From assembly GCA_036426205.1 (NCBI GenBank), contig CM071568.1, positions 39,893,221 through 39,957,220 on the forward strand: 64,000 bases of DNA, given 5' to 3'. A model generated the notes under the pieces. It saw nothing but the letters and a program-made list of their open reading frames with translations, was not told where the DNA came from and did no database searches. The stretch comes from Ascaphus truei. Taxonomy: Eukaryota; Chordata; Amphibia; Anura; Ascaphidae. Below, one piece after another: positions 21,913-34,119 of the stretch (positions are counted from its first letter, which is position 1; every line of letters begins with the position of its first letter). Position numbers and translations under genes: made by a program.

Positions 21913-24900
21913 GTATCCGCCTAACAGCTATGCTGGTTCCCAGCTGATCGTGAGCTGAGCGTCTCTGCGTAACAGCACGCATGCGTTCTGTTGCTCGCAA
22001 GCGAGGACAACGAACAGCTGATTGGCACAGCAACTGAGATGACACCTTAAGTGATGACATGTGTAACCGAAGTGATGACCTCTACGCCCGGCAGAATTAC
22101 TCCGAAATTAATACAGTACTACAGTAAATTGGGTCCTCCTTAATGCCTTTTGTTAAATATGTGATCCAATATTTACTCCTGATCCAATGTAAACAAAATA
22201 CCCAAACAAACCTCTCAAATTTGTATAGTACCTCAACATATAAAAGGTATTACAGCCTAAAATCTCCAGGATTTCTATGGCTGCTAGAACATGGGACTAC
22301 ATTATAGACACAGGGATATGAACAAATGGTTTGAAAAGCAACAACATTTGTCAGGCTGAACACAATGGGAGGGTTAGATTTGATAAAGGAATGGACAAGA
22401 GCTGCTTCTTATACCAGAAGCAATTGAAAGATCAGTGCGAGTCCTTCTTTAATCCAGCATTGGATAAACTCTGGAGAATAATATGAAGACTTTAATTGCC
22501 ATACTATATATATAAATTATGGAACATACGTAATCGTGTGCTAAACATGCAGCCTAAGAGGGGGATGAACCTGGTCTGAGTTCCAGTGTCAGATACATGG
22601 AGGTTACCTCTCATTTTCAAGTATGTCCTGGGCTCAGAGTTATGATGACAAATGCATGGTGACAAATACATGGTTACATTATTACCATTACCATCATTAC
22701 CATGGTTGCACAGGGTTATACATTATATTAAAGACATTGCATGAACAGTTAAAGATAATATATGTTAACGGCATATGGAACAGTTACAGACAAGTTTAAA
22801 ATGTGAGACAGCTTTAGTTTTGAAAGAACTTAGACTGAAGGCAGCTTTGATACCTTGGACAAGTTACTTTATGGTCCTGAGCCATAAGCACCAAAACTTG
22901 GCTTTTAAACTCGGAACAAAATAATGTCCAGCATTATCTAAAATGTAGCAATGTTTTAAGTGTGTTACACAAAATGAGATAACCATATAGGAATTGAAAT
23001 AATACATTTGTAGGCAATATATCATAAAGCCAATCATGGTTAGCGAGTTATATTTATTGCATACAAAAAGCTTAAAGCGAACATATGGAGACAGATAGGA
23101 TGAGTCCATTAGTATTCTCATGTTTCGTTGACCTGTGCACTCTATTGTTTTACTGCCTTAGAAAGCTGCCCAATGGTGTCTGTCATAGCTAAATCATGTT
23201 GAGTTTGAAATGGCTCAGCAGTCATGTATCCCAGTCTTTATTTAACATACTCTTACTTATCTGATGCTAAGCCTGTTTCTGAGGTATCAAGCAGCAGTAG
23301 TTTGAAACTGAGTAAGCCACTTTCGAGTTGAATGGTTTACATCTTGGTTTTAATAATGTCCAGTTTGAAGAAAATCTGTCTTTAAACCTTTTCTAATTCA
23401 AAATGACTTTGTCCCATGAAAAGGTTACTATAGGGACCCAAATCTCCAAGCCTCCCTTAACAAGAAGCTCTCGCATTTCTCATGCCAGAATCCCTAATGC
23501 TTACAGAAATGACTTGAGAAAACATGGCAAAGCAGAAACTTGGTTCTAAATCTTAAAAACCCACCCCCCTGTACTAGGGCTTGTGAGCTGGTATCTAAGA
23601 AACACTTTCAAAGAATCTTGATAAGTTGAAGTGGTGTAAATAAAAGGATTCAAAAAGCCAGTGTACTTCTCAAAACTGTGTTCACTTCTTAGTTGCCGTA
23701 CAGTATGTCTGCGATCAATGCAGTACACTTTAACTATTTTAACTTTATTTGCTGTACTTTTCATTAGGTAGATTCACTGTAGGTGATGATACCTTTTAAA
23801 GGACTAACATAAAATGTCTTCATTAGATGAAATCATTGTGTACACAGTTTAGAAAAGCCAGATAAATGAATTTTTTCTAGTTTTTCAGTTATGTTTTCAG
23901 TGCTAATTTATCTAGAATTGTCCCAATTTGTTTTGTTAAACTTTATTAGATGCCTTAGTAACTTTAGTAAGAACAGCTTTCTTTCTATTTGAATGAATTA
24001 TGCCTTATATCATTAGACATAACTACTGTATCTGCTTTCTTTATACAGGATCTAAACGCTATATATGTGTTAAGTTATAATGGGGCATCGTGTCAAAAGT
24101 CTTGCTAAAGTTTAACTTATCACAATAAACCTCTGTGGTAACTGCCTCAGAGAAGGTTATAAAGTTTATATCAAATAATGTTTATTTATGAACCCACGCT
24201 GTACAGTATGTTGAAGAATGTTTTTTTCTTCTCTGTATTCATTATTTACTAAGGGTGGGTAATTTCATTGGCGGTTTTGTTCTACAAATGTGGGTTTTTC
24301 TGCAACTTGATTTTTTTTTAATCCAAAACTTAAAACAAAGAAGAAAAAAAAACCTATCAAAATAAGCAGGACATATGTAAAAGATTTGTTTGCAACTCTT
24401 GAGAGTTTTCTCCAAAAAAACATTTGCAGGTTTCTTCATTTGCGAATTGAAAGGTTTGTCCAGTTAATAAAAAAATAAAAATGAATACGTGTGTGAGACT
24501 TTGCTGGGTTTGGACTTGAATTTCACTCCGATTTAAAAATGAATTCTGAAGTTTGGCTCAAACTTCTAAATGAACCTAGAAGTTTTCGAAGTTCGGATTT
24601 GGAATTTGCAAACATGCCGTTTGCCTACAATTTAATCAAATATTTTTTTTTAAAAAGCACCAAAGTTAGAGCAAATGGCATCAACACTTTAATTCTTAAT
24701 TGCTCAGTCAAACTTGACAAAATGGAAGAGAAATGTGAACACACAGGATATACATGGGAAATAGGGTAATTGGAATATGCAAAGTACATTCAAATGAGTT
24801 ATATTATTATTTTTCTAATATCTCTCTCACTCCCCCATATTTAAAGGTATTTTTTTGTTTGACGAAATGTGATTGAAAATTTTATTTTAGACATCATATG

Positions 24901-26565
24901 TGGCAAACTCCTCTGAAACCTTTGTTAAAGTAGAAAGTTCCAAGTTTGCAAAAAACGGTGATTTCTGCCATATTTGCAGTTGGTAAAAAATGTGCACATC
25001 TCTAATCATGTGATCTGTTCATCGCCAGTCACATGGTTGAGATCCAGGCAGGGGGGGCTACCTTACTTCCAGCAATGAAAAGGTTCATTAAGCTTTTCAT
25101 TTTACTGTTACAAATATCTCTGGACTACAGTTCCAGAATTTGATTCTAGTATTGTCTTTAGCTGCTGCAACTCCTAGCAAAAAAAACAAAGGTATTGACC
25201 CCGATAGGTATAGTTAGCAGGTAGGGAGAAGGCTGCTGGGAGTTGAACTGAGAATTCATACAGTACTGGCGCCTGTATCTGGCCGAGATCTTCTACAACC
25301 CTTGTACTGCACCTGTATCAGGCCGAGATTAAAGTTAGAGTTTTAACTTTAAAATACAACGTGGCAGAGGCTTTTCAACTGGTATTGTAAAACATTGTAC
25401 TGTGTGATGATTCTGTACAAAATGTTAGCTTTCAAATGTCCTTTGTTTGCTCTCACATGGGCTCAGGACCACAAAAGGGTGCTAAGCTTTAGCATGCCTC
25501 AGCTCACGTACTGTATGTCCTTTTGTGGTTATGGGCCATGGTCTGCATCTGGGTGGCAACTCAGCCCATTCGATTATAGGTCATATTTACTAAGCAGTTT
25601 TACTAGAGATGACACCTACTGTACTGTACCAGCACTGCTTAGAAAACATGGTCATGTACAGCTCATTCAAAGGAATATGGCCTTTTATGCCCCATTCACT
25701 TGAATGTGGAGTAACACTTCTAATATGGCACTGAATGCTCTATACAGTATAGAGTCATTATTAAAAGAAGGATATGGAGTCTTTCCTTTCTTCACAAAGT
25801 TGTTATCTGTAAACATTATGTTGTCCTATGCACTGTATAAATACTTATTGCAGAGCATAACCTACTTAATGTATTCTTTAGTGCACAGTCTTTAATATTA
25901 TTTACTTAAACTGTGTTTTTTTAGATTGGTAATTGTTAATGTGGTTGTCATTTTGCCAACCTGTGTTTCGGGAAGAATATTCCATGGATTGTAATTGTTT
26001 GTGTAATGGCTCCTAGCACTATTCTCTCATGTCCTATTTAACATCGGTCAGTAGTTTTATAGAAATGTGCTGACAAAGTGTTACTTCAATCCCACTGGTG
26101 ATTCCATGAATCCTTTGATGTGTTTGAAGTTCTGGAACCTGTATTTGTGATATTTGCAGTACTGCCAATCTAACCCATTCTAGCAGCTCCGAAGGTGCCA
26201 TTGCCAAACTGCGCAGTTTTGCATTCTGCATGTTCAGAAGTAGCGACTTGAACTGTGAAAAAACAACTACACATTCTCTATTGCAAATCGCATTTTCTAA
26301 TCCGCTTCTACAAAAAGTGACAAAGTGACAAAACGCACGGTTTAACAATGAAAACGCCCGGATTGTATTTACTTTAGATGCGGAGTGACCTGAGGTTGTG
26401 CTAACTCCCTCCCCAGTCTGATTTATGGATTTTGTTCTCTCAGCCAAACCCATATTTCAGCTGTGAATGTAACTCGTAATATAAACAAACAAAAAAAAAA
26501 CTCTATAACCTATGGTGCACACTTTTTCTTGAGCTTTCCTTATTACAAATATGTAAATGTCACAG
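21913..26565. other. ANGPT1 intron, no gene seen
   Basis: AT-rich intronic DNA. 24240-25015 has the look of an AT-rich MITE-like repeat (ending near a GTGCACATCTCTAAT motif that recurs as CGCACATCTCTAAT at 3070) but its start is not defined. A short duplicated phrase (CTGTATC then GGCCGAGAT) occurs at 25270-25330. Confidence 0.45.
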
Positions 26566-27955
26566 ATATCTCCCTTATCACTCTTTTCTTCGCCCCTCTA
26601 TCCCTTCTCTCTCCATCCTCACTATCTCTCGCCCCATATCCCCATCCTGCTTTCTCTTGATCCAACATCCTCCCTTTCTCGCCCAGTTCCCCATATCTGT
26701 CCCCCTCTCCCATATCCCCTTTCTCTTCCCCCTCTCCCATATCCCCTTTCTCTCCCCCATATTACCTATCTTCTCCCCATATTCCCTCCCCCAGTAACTC
26801 TCCTCACCCCCATCCACTCTCTCTATCACCTCCCTTTCCCCATCTCCTCTCTCCCTCTCTCCATCACCCCTTTATCTCCCTCCTCCCATCACCCCCTTTT
26901 CTTTCTCCCTCCTCCCATCACCACTTTCTCTCTTTCCATCTCCCCATCAAACCTCTCTTTCCTCCTCCTCCCATCACTGCTTTATCTCCCTCTTCCCATC
27001 ATCCCTTTATCTCCCTCCTCCCATCACCGCTTTATCTCCCTCTTCCCATCACCCCTTTATCTCCCTCCTCCCATCACCCCTTGATCTCCCTCCTCCCATC
27101 ACCCCTTTCTTCCTTTCCATCTCACCATCACCCCTTTCTCTCTCTTCCTCTCCCCATCACCCATTTCTCTCCATTCCCTTACCCCTTTCTTTCCCTCCTC
27201 CCATCACCCCTCTTCCTTTCTCCCGCCTCCCATCATCCCTTTCTCCCTTTCCGCTCGCCCTCACCCCTTTCTCTCTCTTCCTCTCCCCATCGCCCATTTC
27301 TCTCCCTCCTCTTACCCCTTTCTTTCTTTCCCTCCTCCCATCATCCCTCTTTCTTTCCTTCCTCCTCCCACCCTTTTTTCTCTTTCCGTCTCCCCACCAA
27401 CCCTTTATCTTGCTTCCTCTCCCCATCATCCCTTTATCTCCCTCCTCTTACCCCTTTCTTTCTAACTCTCCTGCCATCACCCTCTTTCTTTTTCCCTCCT
27501 CCCATCACCCCTTTCTCTCTTTCCGTCTCCCCATCAACCCTTTCTCTCGCTTCCTCTTCCCATCACGCCTTTCTCTCCCTCCTTCCATCACCTCTTTCTC
27601 TCCCTCCTCCCATCACCCCTTTATCTTTCTCTTCCCATCACCCCTTTATCTCCCCATCGCCCCTTTCTCTCTTTACATTTTCCCATCACCCCTTTCTCTC
27701 CCTCCTCTTCCCATCACCCCTTTCTCTCCCTCCTCTTACCCCTTTCTTTCTTTCCCTCCCCCCACCACTCCTCTCTCTCCTTTCCCCATCTCTTCCCCAC
27801 CACTCTCCCTCTCCCCATCACCCCTTTCTCTCCCTCCTCTCCCCATCACCCCTTTCTATCCCTCCTCTATCCCACCTCTTCCCTTTCTTTCTTTCCCTCC
27901 CTCCCCCCCGCCCCCCTCTCTCCTCTCCTTTCCCCATCTCTTCCAATTCCCGCCC
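26566..27955. repeat. Pyrimidine-rich minisatellite
   Basis: About 1.4 kb is almost pure C/T on the + strand, built from variants of CCCTTTCTCTCCCTCCTCCCATCA with unit lengths near 24-30 bp. It yields long low-complexity open frames on the + strand (including one of 317 codons) that I do not regard as genes. The composition favours triplex or other non-B DNA. Confidence 0.9.
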
Positions 27956-28039
27956 CCACCTAGATGATAAAGTCTTAAGTTCCCCCCCATACGAATCAGG
28001 AAAAAATGTTGCAACCCTATCCACACGCCGGTAAAAAAT

Positions 28040-29417
28040 TCAAGAAGGTACTGACCCCACGACTAGGAAAGTTGGAGACTAGCTAACTAAATATTCCCGA
28101 TCAAAATCGCCTCCAAGGGGGTGGCGGGCGGGAAAGGGGGAAAGAAAACGGCAAGAATCTTCCAGGATCCCCCCTAGGGTGATACAGCGTATGAGGGTCA
28201 GACAAAATGAGCTTGAGAGGAATAAACCTGTCTAGCAGAATCGTTATGGGAAAAAAAAGACTACAGTTATTACCGCTCCGCACGAACTCAAGGTATGTTG
28301 CACGAAGAATAGTTGTACGACAACGAAACTGTCAAGTCATTATACGGAATGGACGAAATAAGGACGTGCAGAGGAAACAAGAGGAGGAGGAAAGAAAGTG
28401 TCACGGGGAGGGGTATATGGGCGCCCCAACGGCTAGATCAGTTCTGGGAGAAACGGAGAGAATCCTAAAGGAGTAAAAAGATGAAGAGTCCAGAGGGCGT
28501 CTAACCGGTAAAGGGAGGACAATGTTAAAATAATGCCAAAGCAACTAGGCGGGGGCAAGGGTAGGGGAGGAAAGAGGTGATGGTGAGAAAGTGGGATGAG
28601 GGAAACGGAAGGAAAGCACGAGAAAGAAGTTAAGAACACGCATTAAAGAAAGGGGAAAAAGAAACGTATGGGGGGACGGCGTGGCAAAGGTTCGACAGGC
28701 GATACGGAGAACAGTGGAGGAGCGAAGTAATAAATAGAGATATAGGATAAAAGGGTGGCAAGGGCACAAACCATATTATAGAAGGAGGGAGAGGGTTAGG
28801 TACAAGACAAGGGAAAGTCCGGGGGGAGGACGATAGGGGGGGGGTGAATGGAAGTGATAAACAACCAAGACGAATAGCAAATCCATGGAAGAGGGGAATG
28901 GACAAGTGACAAAAACGAAAGGGAAAGTAAGAGGGTCAAGGGAGGAAGGAAGGATTGGCAGAGTCTCAGCGAGCTTGGGAAAATCGAAAAAACGGAGAGA
29001 TAACAAAAAAGAGGGAGAATTGTTGTTAATAAGAGGAGAATGGAATCCGACAACGCGAAGAAAAACGGGTGGAGACAACAAAAGGGCGACATCCGCGAAT
29101 AGAGAAGTGGATACGATCATGTAAGAGAGAGGTGATGGGGGGGGGGGAGAGAAGGCCTCAGTAAAGCGAGGAGGTACGTATGCAGAGAGCCAGAAAGCAT
29201 AGATAAATAAAAGCGGCCAGAGCGCGTGAGAAAGAAGTTGGTTTATAAACGGAGGATAAGGGAGAGGAGGTAAAATGAGTGCTTGGGACGGAAGGGAGAG
29301 GGGGTACGGAGGGAATGACAATAGGCACAAGACAACATAGGGGAGGCAAAGGGCGGCGATTGGAGGGGTGGGAATGGGACAAAGGAGGAAGAGGCAACGA
29401 AGGAGTTAGGGGGGAGA
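28040..29417. repeat. Purine-rich block next to the minisatellite
   Basis: Strand composition flips here: the + strand is about three-quarters purine, with no clear repeat unit, before returning to pyrimidine at about 29418-29725. The last part again contains CCTCTCCCCATCACCCCT, a minisatellite unit. It may be a degraded inverted portion of the array or low-quality consensus over a homopurine repeat. The minus-strand open frames here are compositional. Confidence 0.6.
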
Positions 29418-29725
29418 ACCAAAGTCCTCGCTCGTTTTATTCTCCGGCCGCGCCTACCTCCCCTTCCTGCGCAACACACCTTCCGCTCCTCTCCTAACAC
29501 CTTCCGAGGCCTATAACTGTTCTGGCTCCCTCCGACCACTGCCTTTTCTTCCTTTGTTCCCTACCAGACCTCCCCCTGGCCATTTTCTATTCCCCATCCC
29601 CTTGAATCCTCAATCCTTTTTTAGTCTCTCGCGCGTCCTGCCAAGACTCCGCGCTCCAAGCGGCCGTCCTCCCGCTCCTCGCTCCCCCCTTGTTCGCCCA
29701 TTCCTCTCCCCATCACCCCTCTGAA

Positions 29726-30358
29726 TTGCCTACAGTATGTGTAATTCCTCTCTTGCCTTTTTACTGTGTTTTTTCTGCACTGTAATTTTAGTGTGCAAGT
29801 AGATGCCAAATAATTTGCTAGTACAAGTGCCATAGAATATTGTACCCGAAATATAAACATATACATTGTTGATTACTAATGATACAGCCAATATCTAACA
29901 AAACAAAAAAGACGCCCAAAGATGAAATAAAAAAAATGTCTTGCCCTGGTCAGTTTGGCACCAGTAACGAGCCTGATCTGCAAATGAATGGCAATACGTG
30001 AATCTTTCACTGATGTGATTTGTTTATCAGCCAGGGGAGTTGAAATATGTTTAACAGTCTGTTTGTATTTTTTCTTACATAGGTCTTAGTGCCACATAAT
30101 TCATTTTGGCACTAGATTTTACACAATGTATGCCTAAGAAAACTTACTGAATTCTAAAAGAAATATTTGTCCTTTCAGAAGGCTATAAACATTGAACACA
30201 GTGTATTTTCTTAAGTTTTCAAAATTGTTTTTACAATTTGTTATACATTAAGTGTAAACAAGCAATATCATGATGAAAAATGTTCAACTGTTTTTTGTTC
30301 TTTGCTTACAACAGAGGATAAGCATCAAGTCATAATGAGACCACTAAGCCACCACTCA
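29726..30358. other. ANGPT1 intron, no gene seen
   Basis: AT-rich sequence between the minisatellite and the LINE 3' end. No feature recognised. Confidence 0.55.
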
Positions 30359-33300
30359 TTTTTTTTTTTTTTATAACTTAAGTTTTTTTATTGTGTAATA
30401 CAGGCATAAAGTACAACATAATATAAAATACAATTCATTGTGTGAATGATAAACGTTTAAATATATGAAACAGTCTTGGTGAGATTGCGCGGCCTTTCGA
30501 GCCCTATTCGGCCGGGCGAATCACGGTGAGCTAAGCCTATAACTGAACAATTCGGTATAAAGTGCAAATAAGAAAGTAATAAAATAATAGGAACAAACAA
30601 CACAAAAAAAAAAAACAGGGGGGAGGGAAGGGCGGGGAAAGAGAGTGGGGTGGGTAGGCAGTCGGAAGGGTCCATCTCCATCTCTTCTGCTTATGGGCCT
30701 GTCGAGATTGTCTCTTATAGGCCCGAATCGACTTTGAGCTGTTGGTGCTGGGGAGCTGCTTTCTCAATATCCATGTAACTGGAATGTAGTGGACTATCCC
30801 CTCCCAAGGAGAATGCACCTATTACTATTATAGCCAAATTGAGTCCCTCTTAACCCCTGGGATGTCTGTCTGGGCCAGCCATGACGTCCAGTCTTTTAGA
30901 AAGTTGTTGCCAGTGTCGTTAACTAAACTCGTTAACTGTTCCATCTGGCATATAAACCACGTGCGATTCCAAATCTTTGGGATGCTTGGGAGATCGGGGC
31001 GTTTCCATAATGCTGCAATCTCGCTCCGCATTGCTATTGCAAAGTGTGCTATTAATTTGTTGTTTGCTTTGGTAAGGCCCGCTAGTGGTCTGTTCAAAAG
31101 GAACAGCCATGGGTCTGGTGGTATTGTGAGGTCAAAAATCCTCTGAATCCAATTTCTGATTTCTTCCCAAATTGGGGAGATCCGTGGGCAGGACCACAGC
31201 ATATATAACAGGTCTGCCGATCATCCACACTGTCGAGGGCACAGCGGGGAGGATCCTGACACAAACCTAGACAATTTCAGTGGGGTGAGGTACCATCTCA
31301 TGAATACTTTATATGCGTTCTCCTTGAGAGTGGTGCAAATGGAACTTTTAGCTGTTGCTAAGAATATAGCCTTCCACTCCTCATCCTCAAGGGTCTCTCC
31401 CATGTTTGCTTCCCATTGGGATCTAAAAGAGGGCACCTGTTGTCCCTGTATTGCTGAACCGATCACTTCTCCGTATAACTGTAAGTCCCCTTGTGTCTGT
31501 CTCAGCCAGACAGAGCTTTTCAAAAGATGTCAAGGGGGGGTATAGGGCAAATTTATTGTAAAATTCTCTGATCTGAAGGTATCTAAAGAATTCTGAGTGG
31601 GGTATATCTTTTTCTAGCCTGATGTGATCAAATGTTTTGATCTTTCTATTGTAACCATCCAGATCTCTAATTCGCTTGTATCCTTTCTGTTTCCAAATTG
31701 AGATATTGCTGCCGATTAGGCCCGGGACGATCTCGTGATTATTCCATAGGGGGGCCATCATAGTATGTCTTGTTGTGAGGGAATGTCTCACCCTCGTCGC
31801 CTCCCAGATTGATAATGAGTTGGTCATTGAGGAGAGCGGGATGTCAGCAAGTTTTCACTCTGTTTTGGGTAACCAAATCAAGCTGCTAAGTTCCAATGGG
31901 GAACAGGCAGCCCCTTCAAGCTCCGCCCATCTTTTCAAATGTGGGTTGGATTGCCATTTGACAATTTAGCTTAATTGAGCCGCTTTATAGTATGATAACA
32001 GGCAGGGTACCGCTAGGCCGCCAGCAAGTACTGGTCTTTTCATATTCAGTTTGTTGACTCTCGGTTTTTTTCCTCCCCAAATAAAATTAGAGATCTCAGA
32101 TTGAAGTGAGAGTAGTTCCTTCTCTCTGAGTGGTACTGGTAGAGTTTGGAAGAGGTATAGGATACGGGGGAGTAAGTTCATTTTTACGCTATGTATCCTA
32201 CCTATCCAGGATATTCTTTGGGGAGCCCATCTATGTAAATCCGATTTTAGAGTTCGAATCAGGTTGGATAATTTGCTTTATAAATGTCTTTGGTATCTTT
32301 GGTGATGTGGACTCCCAAGTATTTGATATACTTCCGTTGCCAATTAAATTTGAAATTTAGTTGTAGTAGCTTTTCGGTATGTCTAGGGAGATTGATGTTC
32401 AGAGCTTCAGATTTGGATTGGTTTATTTTGAACCCTGAGATCCTAGAAAATCTATCTAAAAGATCAAATAAGTTTGGTAAGGAGGTGAGGGGTTTTGTAA
32501 TGATCAAGAGGATATCATCTGTGAATAGGGCCGCTTTATGAGATTGTGGGTATGCGCTTAACCCCGAGATGTCAAGATTGCCTCTGATTTGTGCCGCCAG
32601 TGGTTCGATACACAGGTCAAAGAGGAGAGGAGATAGTGGGCACCCCTGTCTCGTGCCATGACCCTGGCGGTAGGGTCGGAGTACAGTGAGAGAATCGCCC
32701 CACTCATCCGATCTCCAAAGCCGAATGCCGCAAGCGTCTCCTTTAGATAAGGCCAGTCTATCCTATCGAAAGCTTTGTCTGCGTCCAGACTTAACAACAT
32801 ACTTTGAGTGTTACTTGTATTAGATCAATAAATCGTCGGGTATTATCCTCTGCCTGCCTCCCCTTAATAAATCCGACTTGATTTGGGTGTATAAGTCTGG
32901 ATAGGATGAGACAAAGTCTGTTGGCCAATAATTTAGCGTATATTTTAATATCAGTGTTAATTAATGAAATTGGCCTGTAACTTTTGCAATCCAGCGGATC
33001 CTTACCAGGCTTGTGAATTAGAGATATAGACGCCTGCAGCATTTCCCTGGGGATGGGAGCTCCCGCTAAAATTGCGTTGAACATTTGGAACAACCTCGGG
33101 GCGAGTGATTTGATAATTTTTTTATAGTATAGCCCCGAAAAGCCATCTGGCCCGGGTGCCTTTGATGGTTTAAGTTCTTTAATGGCCTGTGATACTTCTT
33201 CGATAGAGAAGTCTGCGCTCAGGGCCTCTCTATCAGCGTCCGTCAATTTCTCTAGATTTGAGCTGGCCAGGAAATCTCTGTGTCCCGCTCGTTGTAGTAT

Positions 33301-33649
33301 TATGGGCCACCTTCTCTCCATTATATAGAGATTCATAGAACTAACTGAATTCTGCTACTATTTTCTTAGGGTTGGCTGTTGTGATACCGGATTATAAGCG
33401 TATAGCTTGGATGTTATATTTAGACTGCCGGTCTCATAGCATACAGGCCAGCATAGTACCCGGCCTGTTTGCTTTTTCATAAAACTTCCTCTTTGACCAA
33501 CTCAGTGAGTTATCAGCCCTGGAGGTCAGCAACATATTTAACTCAATTTTGGTAACTTTTATATCCTGTAGGGTTCGAGGGTCTGTACTTCTTTTGTGTT
33601 TCGAGGAGAGGGAATGTAGTGTGGTTTGGATGGTGGTAATTTTGGCATC
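30359..33649 (-). mobile_element. 5'-truncated L1-like LINE
   Basis: Minus-strand ORF2 fragments of an L1-type non-LTR retrotransposon in several frames. In 5' to 3' order: NRPGTM (33434-33649); RT entry KPSKAPGPDGFSGLYYK, YRPISLINTDIKIYAKLLANRL and QVGFIKGRQAEDN (33336-32791); motif A SLDADKAFDRIDW; motif B TRQGCPLSPLLFDL near 32640; motif C FTDDILLI near 32510; then the C-terminal YLQIR region and a Cys-rich WSCPRISPIW segment (31202-30828). It ends with an AATAAA-like signal and an A-tract, seen as T on the + strand at 30359-30372. The endonuclease and ORF1 are absent. Stops and frameshifts show it is dead. Confidence 0.85.
32558..33336 (-). pseudogene. L1 ORF2 reverse transcriptase fragment
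   Basis: The best preserved RT segment of the LINE, in two frames (33336-32791 and 32800-32558). It holds the fingers and palm motifs up to SLDADKAFDRIDW, with two of the catalytic Asp residues region-defined here and the third (FTDD) just downstream near 32510 in another frame. The frames meet near 32800 and break again near 32670. Family placement within L1/Tx1-like elements is by motif wording only. Confidence 0.8.
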
Positions 33650-34067
33650 TGTTGCAGGGTAAATGCAACTACACACGCAGGTTCTTTGGATAAGGCTTAT
33701 TTATTTAGCCTTAAATTATACAGCACACAAAACAAAAATAGCTTTTCATCAGCAAACAAAAGAAAAATGGCTTTTTCTTCAGCTGACAAAACAAAACAGT
33801 TTCTCTTTAGTAGACAGTATAAAAATAAGGCAGCTACCGTTTTCTATGCAAGAGACACGAATATCTTCAGTAGCTTACTCCTCTCTCCTCAACAGACAGC
33901 CCCATGTGTCTACAGCCTGGGGTTTTTAACACACCTTGATTAGGCAGCTGGGATCCAACTAATTGTCCTGAGGCTCCCAGCTGAAGTTAACCTAGTCACT
34001 GCTGCATTGCAGGCTAAACATATGTCTGCCAGGCATATAGCTGGTGGCTTTTATTTACCCTGTCACA
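33650..34067 (-). repeat. 3' LTR of gmr1-like element
   Basis: The minus strand begins TGTGACAGGGTAAAT at 34067 and ends at 33650; the ends are inverted near-repeats (TGTTGCAGGGTAAAT reading inward from 33650). A polypurine tract AACAGGGGAGGAA (34080-34068) abuts its start, and AATAAA lies just inside. The far side is L1 sequence, so the element inserted into or next to the LINE. Confidence 0.8.
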
Positions 34068-34119
34068 TTCCTCCCCTGTTAGTGTGTGGCTGGGGCTACG
34101 CACGGCTGAAGCCCGACCA

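Noticed and set aside
27081..28034. 317-codon + strand open frame
   Set aside because: It is a translation of the C/T minisatellite (Ser, Pro, Leu, Phe only), with no start context, domain or conservation signal.
28545..29330. Overlapping minus-strand frames up to 184 codons
   Set aside because: They arise from purine-rich + strand composition; same low-complexity residues in all frames.
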